From: Thermocaproicibacter sp036741535
GTDB taxonomy: Bacteria; Bacillota; Clostridia; Oscillospirales; Acutalibacteraceae
Reading direction: 5' to 3'
Assembly (NCBI GenBank): GCA_036741535.1
Contig: DAINSB010000114.1
Span: 1 to 7,762, forward strand
DNA length: 7,762 nucleotides
Made by a program: the position numbers and the translations under genes. Numbering within the stretch: the stretch's first letter is position 1; every line of letters starts with the position of its first letter. Shown here one piece after another: positions 1 to 6,377 of this stretch. The notes under the pieces are model-generated. The model searched no databases and had not been told where the DNA came from. It saw only the letters and a list, made by a program, of their open reading frames with translations.

Positions 1-2
1 GC

Positions 3-2471
3 CACAGGGAATACGCGGGCTACAAGGCGAACCGCAAGGGCATGCCGCCGGAGCTGGCGCAGCAGTTGCCCCCTCTCAAGGAGCTGCTCGCGCTGCTGGG
101 CTACCGGCTGGTGGAGCACGAGGGGTACGAAGCCGACGACATCCTCGGCACGCTGTCGAAGGCCTGCGCCGACGCGGGCGGCGACTGCGTTCTGGCGACG
201 GGCGACCGCGACAGCCTGCAGCTTGTGGGGCCGCGCGTGACGGTACGCCTCGCCTCGACCAAGCTGGGACAGCCGCAGGTCACCGTCTACGACGAAGCGA
301 AGGTCCGCGAAGACTACGGCGTCACCCCGAAGGAGATGATCGAGGTCAAAGCCCTGCAGGGCGACTCCTCCGACTGCATCCCGGGCGTGGCCGGCATCGG
401 CCCGAAGGGCGCGGGGCAGCTCGTACAGGCCTACCATTCCATCGACTATATCTACGAAAACCTCGATTCGCTTGACATCCGCGAAACGCTGCGCAGTAAG
501 CTGCGCGAAGGGAAGGACAGCGCGTTCCTGAGCCGCGGGCTCGGCACCATCCGGCTCGACGCACCGATCGACACCGACCTTTCCCACTACGTCCCGAAAG
601 CGCCGGACACGGCGGCCGCGAGGCGGATGATGGCAAAGCTGGAATTCTTCTCTCTGATGGAAAAATTCGTCCCGGCACAGCCGCCGGCAGGGCCGGCCTC
701 GCCTTCCGCGCCGGAAGAGACGGCGCGGAAGGATCTCACTTTGGCTGCCGAGGAGGAGACGGACGGTCCCGCCCTTCTGGAAACGCTGAGGGAATCCGGC
801 CGCGCCGACTTCGCGGCGCAGATCGAAGACGGGAGCCTCAGGGCGCTGTTTGTGAACGCGGGCGGGAAGATCCGGGTCGTCCGGGAAGCGGGCGTCGTCC
901 GGGCCATCCTGTCGGACGCGTCGATCCGCAAAAACACCCACGACATCAAGCCCGTGTGGGCCACGCTTGAGGCGCACGAAACCGACTGTGCCGGCGGCAT
1001 CGCCGGGCCGGCGTTCGACACCATGCTGGCTGCCTACCTGCTGAATCCCTCGGCCACGGGATACGATCCGCTGCGCCTCGCCCGTGAATATGGCGTCCCG
1101 GCACAGCCGGTTTCCCCTTCTGCGCCAACAGGGCCGGCGCAGAAGGACTCCGATTCGGATTCTGCGAGTCGGGAGGCGGTGCTCATTCAGCGAGCGGCCG
1201 TCATGCCGGGCCTGGCCGACGCGCTGGAGAAAAAGATCGCGGAAAACGGGCAGACCGAGTTGCTCGACCGCATCGAGATGCCGCTCGCTCGCGTGCTGGC
1301 CCGCATGGAGAACGTCGGCTTCGCCGTGGACGCTGCGGGCATCAGGGCGTTCGGAAAAGAGCTCGAGCAAAAAATTGCGGAACTGGAACATCAGGTCTAC
1401 GAGACCGTCGGGTACGAGTTCAACATCAACTCCCCGAGACAGCTCGGGGACGCCCTGTTCGTCAAGCTGGGCCTCGCGCACGGCAAAAAGACGAAGACCG
1501 GCTGGTCCACCAACGCCGCCACGCTCGAAAAGCTCCGCTATGAAAATCCCGCCGTCGAGCTGGTGCTCGAGTACCGCACGCTCGCAAAGCTGAACTCCAC
1601 CTACTGCGACGGGCTGTTAAAGCAGATCGGCCCCGACGGGCGCATCCATTCGAGCTTCAGGCAGACGGAGACGCGCACCGGGCGCATCAGCTCCACCGAG
1701 CCGAACCTGCAGAACATCCCCGTGCGCACCGAACTCGGGCGCGAGATGCGGCGGTTTTTCGTCTCGCGGCCCGGCTGGGTGCTGGTGGACGCCGACTACT
1801 CGCAGATCGAGCTGCGCGTCCTCGCGCACGTGGCGAACGACAAGAACATGATCCAGGCCTTCCTCGAGAACGACGACATCCACCGCCGCACCGCCGCGCA
1901 GGTCTTCCACATGCCGGAGCAGATGGTCACGCCGCTGATGCGCAGCCGCGCGAAAGCGGTCAACTTCGGCATTGTGTACGGCATCGGAGCGTTCTCGCTC
2001 TCGCACAACATCCACGTCTCCGTCCGCGAGGCGAAGCAGTACATCGAGGACTACCTCGCGCATTTTTCCGGGGTGGACGACTACATGAAGCGCGTGGTCG
2101 AGCAGGCGAAGGAAAAGGGCTACGCCGAGACGATGTTCGGCCGGCGGCGCTACCTGCCGGAGCTCGCCAGCTCCAACCACAACCTGCGCGCGTTCGGCGA
2201 GCGCGTCGCGCGCAACATGCCGATCCAGGGCACGGCGGCGGACATCATCAAAATCGCGATGATTAGGGTGGAGGAGCGCCTCGCGAAAGAGAAGATGAAA
2301 GCGCGCCTGATTTTGCAGGTGCACGACGAGCTGATCGTCGAGGCGCCGGAAGCCGAGGCGGAAAGGGCCGCCCGCGTGCTGACCGAAGAGATGCAGGGCG
2401 CGGCTTCGCTCTCCGTGCCGCTCACGGCCGAGGCGGGCGTCGGCAAGACGTGGTACGAGGCGAAGGCATGA
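3..2471 (+). CDS. polA: DNA polymerase I, 5'-truncated by the window edge
   Basis: DNA polymerase I fills gaps, removes RNA primers and acts in excision repair. The reading frame is open from base 3 and begins inside the 5' nuclease domain (HREYAGYKANRKG before the Met at 42), so roughly the first 60 residues are missing and that Met is internal. 822 residues are visible. The 5' nuclease metal-binding acidic motifs are present: EADD (129-140), GDRD (201-212) and GDSSD (360-374). A Pro/Ala/Ser linker follows (669-734), then a degenerate 3'-5' exonuclease-like domain (about 735-1094) without the DxE and YxxxD motifs, then a second similar linker (1095-1148). The polymerase domain has motif A DYSQIELR (catalytic Asp at 1794-1796), motif B RSRAKAVNFGIVYG (from 1941) and motif C QVHDE (Asp at 2325-2327). 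It should therefore polymerise and cut 5' flaps but not proofread, as in Bacillus-type PolI. One oddity is SDCIPG where SDNIPG is usual. The stop overlaps the rlmA start. Confidence 0.97.
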   Translation, partial: HREYAGYKANRKGMPPELAQQLPPLKELLALLGYRLVEHEGYEADDILGTLSKACADAGGDCVLATGDRDSLQLVGPRVTVRLASTKLGQPQVTVYDEAKVREDYGVTPKEMIEVKALQGDSSDCIPGVAGIGPKGAGQLVQAYHSIDYIYENLDSLDIRETLRSKLREGKDSAFLSRGLGTIRLDAPIDTDLSHYVPKAPDTAAARRMMAKLEFFSLMEKFVPAQPPAGPASPSAPEETARKDLTLAAEEETDGPALLETLRESGRADFAAQIEDGSLRALFVNAGGKIRVVREAGVVRAILSDASIRKNTHDIKPVWATLEAHETDCAGGIAGPAFDTMLAAYLLNPSATGYDPLRLAREYGVPAQPVSPSAPTGPAQKDSDSDSASREAVLIQRAAVMPGLADALEKKIAENGQTELLDRIEMPLARVLARMENVGFAVDAAGIRAFGKELEQKIAELEHQVYETVGYEFNINSPRQLGDALFVKLGLAHGKKTKTGWSTNAATLEKLRYENPAVELVLEYRTLAKLNSTYCDGLLKQIGPDGRIHSSFRQTETRTGRISSTEPNLQNIPVRTELGREMRRFFVSRPGWVLVDADYSQIELRVLAHVANDKNMIQAFLENDDIHRRTAAQVFHMPEQMVTPLMRSRAKAVNFGIVYGIGAFSLSHNIHVSVREAKQYIEDYLAHFSGVDDYMKRVVEQAKEKGYAETMFGRRRYLPELASSNHNLRAFGERVARNMPIQGTAADIIKIAMIRVEERLAKEKMKARLILQVHDELIVEAPEAEAERAARVLTEEMQGAASLSVPLTAEAGVGKTWYEAKA
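669..734 (+). repeat. PolI linker repeat, copy 1
   Basis: This encodes VPAQPPAGPASPSAPEETA followed by RKD, the linker between the 5' nuclease domain and the exonuclease-like domain of PolI. It shares the pattern VPAQP-x(n)-SPSAP-x4-[RQ]KD with the linker at 1095-1148. At DNA level the two copies begin with the same 16-base stretch (668-683 and 1094-1109). Composition suggests a flexible, disordered tether. Confidence 0.7.
1095..1148 (+). repeat. PolI linker repeat, copy 2
   Basis: This encodes VPAQPVSPSAPTGPAQKD, on the far side of the exonuclease-like domain. It is four residues shorter than copy 1 and runs straight into a Ser/Asp-alternating stretch (SDSDSAS) before the polymerase domain. 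The shared order of blocks with copy 1 suggests duplication rather than independent Pro/Ala drift, though GC-rich low-complexity coding could converge. Confidence 0.65.
2457..2460 (+). promoter_or_regulatory. Ribosome binding site that sets the rlmA start
   Basis: GAGG lies 7 nt before the ATG at 2468, inside the end of polA. It supports that ATG over the GTG at 2450, which has no comparable site and would add six residues not seen in the family N-terminus. Confidence 0.6.
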
Positions 2472-3304
2472 GCCGTTTCGCCTGCCCGGCCTGCGGGGAG
2501 CGGCTTTCACACGAAGGGCCCGTCTTCCGCTGCGGAAACGGCCACAGCTACGACGTCGCCGCCGAAGGATACGTCTATCTGCTGCCGCCGAACAAAAAGC
2601 ACTCCCGCATGCCGGGCGACAACAGGGAGATGGTCGCATCGCGCCGCCGGTTCCTCGCGGGCGGGTGGTACGAGCCTTTTTCGGACGTGCTGAACCGGCT
2701 GTGCGCGGAGTGCCTGGGCACGGGGAAAGCGCCCGTGGTGCTCGACGCGGGCTGCGGCGAGGGATATTACACGGGGCGCCTCTCGGAGTTTCTTCGGGCG
2801 GACGGACGTTCGCCCGAAGCCTACGGCTTCGACATCTCGAAAGCCGCGGTGAGGGCGGCGGCGAAGCATCATCCGGGCATCTCGTTCGCCGTGGGCAGCA
2901 CGTTCGGCATCCCGTTCCGCTCCGGCGAGGCGGACCTTGTGACCGACGTGTTCGCGCCCATCGTGCCGGAGGAATTCCTGCGGGTCGCAAAGCCGGGCGG
3001 GCACCTGATCCTCGCGGTGCCGGGGGCGCGGCACCTGTACGGCCTGAAGAAGATTCTGTACGACGAGCCGTACGAGAACGAAACACGCGACACGGAATAC
3101 CCGGGCTTCGCTTTCCTGCGGCGGGTGCCGGCGCGGGGAATGCTCGCGACGGACGACCCGCAGGTCATGCGCGACCTGTTCGCCATGACGCCGTATTACT
3201 GGAAAACGCCGAAGGCGGGCGGCGCCCGCCTCGCGGATACCCCTTCCCTGAAAACGGAAACCGCGTTCGATTTTCTGATTTACCGAAAGGTGGCGGACCC
3301 ATGA
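2468..3304 (+). CDS. rlmA: 23S rRNA (guanine-N1)-methyltransferase, RlmA family
   Basis: This cytoplasmic enzyme uses SAM to methylate N1 of a guanine in helix 35 of 23S rRNA, next to the peptide exit tunnel. In the family, the RlmA(I) type acts on G745 and the Gram-positive RlmA(II)/TlrB type on G748. The 278-residue length is normal. The N-terminal zinc finger is complete (C6, C9, C22, H26), followed by the family signature EGYVYLLPP (33-41) and the HSRMPGDNREM stretch (45-55). The Rossmann SAM motif is VLDAGCGEGYYT (91-102), with acidic strand end FDIS (121-124), then VAKPGGHLI (173-181) and a C-terminal MTPYYW (240-245). The ATG is chosen from the ATGA overlap with polA and the GAGG at 2457. 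The stop again overlaps the next gene by ATGA, implying coupled translation. Family assignment is firm; the target base, 745 or 748, cannot be told by eye. Confidence 0.93.
   Translation: MSRFACPACGERLSHEGPVFRCGNGHSYDVAAEGYVYLLPPNKKHSRMPGDNREMVASRRRFLAGGWYEPFSDVLNRLCAECLGTGKAPVVLDAGCGEGYYTGRLSEFLRADGRSPEAYGFDISKAAVRAAAKHHPGISFAVGSTFGIPFRSGEADLVTDVFAPIVPEEFLRVAKPGGHLILAVPGARHLYGLKKILYDEPYENETRDTEYPGFAFLRRVPARGMLATDDPQVMRDLFAMTPYYWKTPKAGGARLADTPSLKTETAFDFLIYRKVADP
3288..3293 (+). promoter_or_regulatory. Ribosome binding site of the glycosyltransferase gene
   Basis: AGGTGG sits 7 nt before the ATG at 3301, within the end of rlmA. It fixes this start rather than in-frame starts further upstream (from 2665) that would run through the rlmA coding region. 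Confidence 0.65.
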
Positions 3305-4497
3305 GCAAACGAAAGGCCTTTGTCGATTTTGTCAAGGCGGAGAACCTGTTTTTCCTTCTGGCCGTCACGCTTCTCGCGCTCGCGGTCAGGCTCCGGTTCT
3401 TTCCGTTCGCGTCGGGGGACTACCACCAGTTTCTGCAGGGATGGTTTTCCGAACTGAGGAACAACGGCGGATTCGCGGCCGTCGGGCGGAGCGTGGGCGA
3501 CTACACGCCGACATACTTATACCTGCTCGCGTTCCTTTCGTACCTCCCGGCGCCGGACCTGTACCTGATCAAGCTGCTTTCGTTCGCGGGCGACATCGTG
3601 CTGGCGTTCTTCGCGCGCCGCATCGTGCAGCTCAAATACGAGGAATTCTGGGGCGAGATCGCCTATGGCATCGTGATCCTGCTGCCGAGCGTCGTGCTCA
3701 ACTCCGCGGCGTGGGGGCAGTGCGACTCCATCTACACGGCGGCGCTGCTCGCCTGCGTGTACTACGTGCTGACCGACCGGCAGTGCGCCGCCGTGACCGC
3801 TTTTTCCGTCGCGTTCGCCTTCAAGCTGCAGGCGGTGTTCCTCGCGCCGTTCCTGCTGGTGCTCGTCGTGCGGCGGAAGATCGCCTGGCGCACCCTGCTG
3901 ATCATCCCTGCCGTTTACGTCGCCGCCATGCTGCCCGCCGCCCTGCTGGGCCGCGATCTGGGCGACCTTCTCACCGTTTATTTCCGGCAGGCGCGGCAGT
4001 ACAGCGACATCTCGATGTACCTGCCGAACCTCGCGGTCTGGTACCCGAAAGGCACGCCGGCTTCGACCGGCATGGCGATCGCCTTCGCCGCGGCGGCCGT
4101 GGCCATGCTGGCGGCCGTCTACATCGGCATGCGGGAATTCGACCTGACGGACGAGATGATCGTCTCCCTCGCGCTGCTCTCGGTGCTGTTCGTGCCCTAC
4201 GTGCTGCCCTACATGCACGAGCGTTATTTCTACTGTGCGGACGTCCTCGGCGTGGTGTACGCGTTCTATTTCCCCGAAAAATTCTACGTGCCGGTGCTGA
4301 CCGTGCTCAGCTCCACCTACGTGGTCTGCCATAACCTGTTCCATGCCCATTTCATCAACATCAAGGTCCTTTCGGTGCTCATCCTGTTCTGTCTGCTCTG
4401 GGTCGGCGTCAGCACCATGTACCTGACGCGCGACCGCAAGATCGAGCACATCGCGCGGGAGAAGATGCACCGCGCGAGGGAAAAATGGAAGAACTGA
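3301..4497 (+). CDS. GT-C type polytopic membrane glycosyltransferase (Gpi18-like mannosyltransferase family)
   Basis: This is a 398-residue integral membrane protein with about ten to twelve hydrophobic segments (the first at about 15-34; others near 87-107, 118-137, 161-190, 197-216, 256-276, 286-303 and 353-373). Such proteins transfer a sugar from a polyprenyl-phosphate donor on the outer face of the membrane. A GD pair (39-40) in the first extramembrane loop, in GDYHQFLQGW, is the likely catalytic acidic site. GDYTPTYLYLLA (66-77), SAAWGQCDSIY (135-145) and LPYMHERYFY (302-311) resemble the Gpi18-related family common in Clostridia. The tail after about 375 is short, basic and probably cytoplasmic. 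It is translationally coupled on both sides, with an ATGA overlap to rlmA and a 13-nt overlap with rimI. No cell-envelope gene lies nearby, so acceptor and sugar are unknown. The GT-C assignment is by pattern; mannose specificity is only inferred. Confidence 0.8.
   Translation: MSKRKAFVDFVKAENLFFLLAVTLLALAVRLRFFPFASGDYHQFLQGWFSELRNNGGFAAVGRSVGDYTPTYLYLLAFLSYLPAPDLYLIKLLSFAGDIVLAFFARRIVQLKYEEFWGEIAYGIVILLPSVVLNSAAWGQCDSIYTAALLACVYYVLTDRQCAAVTAFSVAFAFKLQAVFLAPFLLVLVVRRKIAWRTLLIIPAVYVAAMLPAALLGRDLGDLLTVYFRQARQYSDISMYLPNLAVWYPKGTPASTGMAIAFAAAAVAMLAAVYIGMREFDLTDEMIVSLALLSVLFVPYVLPYMHERYFYCADVLGVVYAFYFPEKFYVPVLTVLSSTYVVCHNLFHAHFINIKVLSVLILFCLLWVGVSTMYLTRDRKIEHIAREKMHRAREKWKN
4476..4480 (+). promoter_or_regulatory. 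Ribosome binding site of rimI
   Basis: GAGGG lies 4 nt before the ATG at 4485 and within the end of the glycosyltransferase gene. The spacing is short, which suits re-initiation by ribosomes finishing at the stop at 4495-4497. Confidence 0.5.
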
Positions 4498-4958
4498 AGA
4501 TCATGCCGATGGAGGAACGCCACCTCGACGCGCTGGCGGCGCTGGAACAGGCGTGCTTCTCCGAGCCGTGGACGCGCGGCGGCCTCGCGGCGGAGCTCGA
4601 CAACCCCATCGCCGTCTTCCGCGTGGCGGAGTGGAGCGGCGCACCCGCCGGATACGCCGGCATGCACTGCATTCTGGATGAAAGCTATGTGGCGAACGTC
4701 GCGGTCTTCCCGCAGTACCGACGGCGGGGCGTGGCGCGCGCGCTGATGGAGCACCTCCTCGGCGCCGCCCGCCGGTACGACCAGCGGTTCATGACGCTCG
4801 AGGTGCGGCCCTCCAACGCGGCGGCCCTCGCGCTCTACTCGGACCTCGGCTTCCGTCAGACGGGCCGCCGGAAGAATTTTTATCGCCTGCCCGCGGAGGA
4901 CGCGCTGATCTTGACGCGGACTGTGTCCGCCCCCGATCCGCGCCGTTCAGCCCCCTGA
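4485..4958 (+). CDS. rimI: Ribosomal protein bS18 alanine N-acetyltransferase (GNAT family)
   Basis: RimI transfers acetyl from acetyl-CoA to the N-terminal alanine of ribosomal protein bS18, and in some bacteria to other N-termini. The 157-residue protein is a single GNAT domain. It opens with a typical RimI start (ACFSEPWT, 23-30), then ANVAVFPQYRRRGVARALM (70-88), which holds the pyrophosphate-binding Q/R-x-x-G-x-A loop. TLEVRPSN (104-111) supplies the likely general base E106, and ALYSDLGF (116-123) the likely general acid Y118. The tail after about 147 is Pro/Arg-rich and a little longer than usual. The gene overlaps the glycosyltransferase gene by 13 nt. RimI often neighbours the t6A genes tsaB and tsaD, and tsaD is indeed two genes on. 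Small GNATs are easily over-annotated, but motif match and context both favour RimI. Confidence 0.88.
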   Translation: MEELKIMPMEERHLDALAALEQACFSEPWTRGGLAAELDNPIAVFRVAEWSGAPAGYAGMHCILDESYVANVAVFPQYRRRGVARALMEHLLGAARRYDQRFMTLEVRPSNAAALALYSDLGFRQTGRRKNFYRLPAEDALILTRTVSAPDPRRSAP

Positions 4959-5021
4959 AAGCCTCGGGGTGCGGCTGGCGCGAGAGTCAGAAACAACTCC
5001 CGGCCCCTTGCGGATAGAAAA

Positions 5022-5057
5022 GTCCGGCCCAAAAATCAGCCCGGCGGCATACCGGAC
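5022..5057 (+). repeat. Inverted repeat in the rimI-tsaD spacer
   Basis: GTCCGG (5022-5027) is perfectly complementary to CCGGAC (5052-5057). A second pair, TCAGC (5036-5040) with GCTGA (5060-5064), and an alternative ATCAG (5035-5039) with CTGAT (5067-5071), interleave with it, so the pairings would exclude each other or form a pseudoknot. There is no T-run after either arm, so an intrinsic terminator is unlikely. The rest of the 135-nt spacer (4959-5093) shows no clear promoter: a TATAGA at 5074-5079 has no matching -35. Confidence 0.3.
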
Positions 5058-5080
5058 AAGCTGAGCCTGATTGTATAGAA

Positions 5081-5085
5081 AGAGG
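5081..5085 (+). promoter_or_regulatory. Ribosome binding site of the small membrane protein
   Basis: AGAGG lies 8 nt before the ATG at 5094. It is the main support, with codon bias, for calling this short reading frame a real gene. Confidence 0.6.
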
Positions 5086-5093
5086 TTTTCAAT

Positions 5094-5291
5094 ATGTCAA
5101 AACGCGAAAATTTTCTGCTGGCCGCCGCATGCCTGTCCTTCGGCATGGTCCTCGGCTTCGCGCTCTCGCCCATCAAAAGGGGCGTGACCGTCTCCTGCGG
5201 GAATAACAACACCGTCCTCCCGCACGGGATGCACCCCCGCGAAAAGAGTGCGCGCCCCACGCCGGAGCCTCTGAAAGAGGAAAAACTCTGA
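5094..5291 (+). CDS. Small single-pass membrane protein of unknown function upstream of tsaD
   Basis: This 65-residue protein is not recognised as a named family. A short charged N-terminus (MSKREN) precedes one hydrophobic segment (about 7-25, FLLAAACLSFGMVLGFALS). A basic PIKRG, a short VTVSCGNNNTV stretch and a Pro/Lys/Glu-rich hydrophilic tail follow. It looks like a signal-anchor with a short soluble tail; the Cys at 35 is not in a lipobox. Evidence for a real gene is the well-placed AGAGG, GC-rich third codon positions like its neighbours, and a stop only one base before the tsaD ATG, which suggests co-translation. I have the impression that short proteins of this layout occur ahead of genes in Oscillospiraceae, but this was not checked. 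Function is unknown. Confidence 0.72.
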   Translation: MSKRENFLLAAACLSFGMVLGFALSPIKRGVTVSCGNNNTVLPHGMHPREKSARPTPEPLKEEKL

Positions 5292-5292
5292 A

Positions 5293-6315
5293 ATGAAAAT
5301 ACTGGGAATCGAAAGCTCCTGCGACGAAACCGCCGCCGCCGTGGTGGAGGACGGCCGCGCCGTGCTCTCGAACGTCGTCGCGTCGCAGGTGGAGGAACAC
5401 AGACTCTACGGCGGAGTCGTGCCGGAGATCGCCTCGCGCCGGCACTGCGAGGCCATCGTCGGCGTGGTGCAGAAGGCCCTGGACGACGCGGACACCCCCC
5501 TGGCGGAGATCGGCGCCGTCGCCGTGACCTATGCGCCGGGCCTGATCGGCGCTCTGCTCGTGGGCGTCAATTTTGCGAAAGGGCTGTCCCTCGCCGCGGA
5601 CAAGCCCCTGGTTCCGGTGCACCACCTGCGCGCGCACATCGCGGCGAACTACCTCACCGACCCGGAGCTTACGCCCCCGTTCCTGTGCCTCGTGGTCTCG
5701 GGCGGGCACACGCACCTGGTCGAAGTGGAGGACTACACCCGCCTGCGCGTGCTGGGGCAGACGCGCGACGACGCCGCCGGCGAAGCGTTCGACAAGGCCG
5801 CCCGCGCCATGGGGATCCCGTACCCGGGCGGCGTGGAGCTGGACCGGATCGCCGAGCGCGGAAACGAAAGGGCGTACCGCCTGCCGCGCCCGTCGGTCGA
5901 CGGCGCGCCGTACGATTTCAGCTTCTCCGGCCTCAAGACGCACGCGGTCAACCTGATCCACAACGCGAAGCAGCGGGGCGAAACGCTGAACATCCCCGAC
6001 CTCGCGGCCTCGTACCGCAGGGCCGTGGTCGACTGCCTGACCCGCAACGTTATGGCGGCCGTGCGGGCAACCGGGGCCGAAAAGCTCGCCGTGGCCGGCG
6101 GCGTCTCGGCAAACGCGCTGCTGCGGCGGGAGCTTGAGCGCCTCTGCCGGGAAAACGGCCTCGCCTTCTTCCGGCCGGAGCTTCCGCTCTGCGGCGACAA
6201 CGGCGCCATGGTCGCCTCGCAGGGATATTACGAATTTCTCTCCGGGAATACCGCGGGGCCGGACCTGAATGCCTGCGCGGAAACTTCTGTGGAAGACAGC
6301 CGGGGCGATCTGTAA
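5293..6315 (+). CDS. tsaD: tRNA N6-adenosine threonylcarbamoyltransferase TsaD
   Basis: TsaD (Kae1/Qri7/YgjD family) transfers the threonylcarbamoyl group from threonylcarbamoyl-AMP to A37 of ANN-decoding tRNAs, giving t6A, in complex with TsaB and TsaE. The length, 340 residues, is typical. All core motifs are present: GIESSCDETAAAVVEDG (5-21), HRLYGGVVPEIASRRH (36-51), the metal-binding HHLRAH (H111, H115), SGGHTHLV (136-143), the nucleotide-binding DDAAGEAFDKAARAMG (159-174), FSFSGLKT (209-216), AGGVSANALLR (268-278) and LCGDNGAM (299-306) with the third metal ligand D302. The start follows the small membrane protein's stop by one base; AGAGG at 5275-5279 is 13 nt upstream, a long spacing, so initiation probably relies on coupling. 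tsaB and tsaE are not in the window. Confidence 0.97.
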   Translation: MKILGIESSCDETAAAVVEDGRAVLSNVVASQVEEHRLYGGVVPEIASRRHCEAIVGVVQKALDDADTPLAEIGAVAVTYAPGLIGALLVGVNFAKGLSLAADKPLVPVHHLRAHIAANYLTDPELTPPFLCLVVSGGHTHLVEVEDYTRLRVLGQTRDDAAGEAFDKAARAMGIPYPGGVELDRIAERGNERAYRLPRPSVDGAPYDFSFSGLKTHAVNLIHNAKQRGETLNIPDLAASYRRAVVDCLTRNVMAAVRATGAEKLAVAGGVSANALLRRELERLCRENGLAFFRPELPLCGDNGAMVASQGYYEFLSGNTAGPDLNACAETSVEDSRGDL

Positions 6316-6362
6316 AATCTGCATAATCAAAAATAAAAAGTTGCAGGATCGATTTTCCCGAT

Positions 6363-6377
6363 GTCGGCTCAGCCGGC
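6363..6377 (+). terminator. Weak hairpin after tsaD, doubtful terminator
   Basis: GTCGGC (6363-6368) pairs with GCCGGC (6372-6377), including one T-G pair, around a TCA loop, about 48 nt after the tsaD stop. No T-run follows, so it is not a standard intrinsic terminator. It is listed because some end to the tsaD transcript is expected before the pckG promoter and this is the only stem seen there. Confidence 0.2.

Noticed and set aside
42..44. ATG at 42 as the start of polA
   Set aside because: The 13 codons before it encode conserved PolI 5' nuclease sequence, so this Met is internal and the gene begins outside the window.
2450..2467. GTG start for rlmA six codons upstream
   Set aside because: It has no good ribosome binding site, and the added residues precede the zinc finger without family support; the ATG at 2468 with GAGG fits better.
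1617..3086. Long open frame of 489 codons on the minus strand, opposite polA and rlmA
   Set aside because: It is Arg/Pro/Ala-rich with no recognisable domain, lies opposite two clear genes, and is the expected shadow of GC-rich codon bias.
2665..3300. In-frame upstream extension of the glycosyltransferase by about 210 residues
   Set aside because: The extension is Arg/Gly-rich out-of-frame translation of rlmA. The ATG at 3301 has AGGTGG and the ATGA overlap, and starts at a natural N-terminus for the family.
4948..4980. CCCC/GGGG pairing around the rimI stop as a terminator
   Set aside because: The stem is short, overlaps the coding end, and has no T-run after it.
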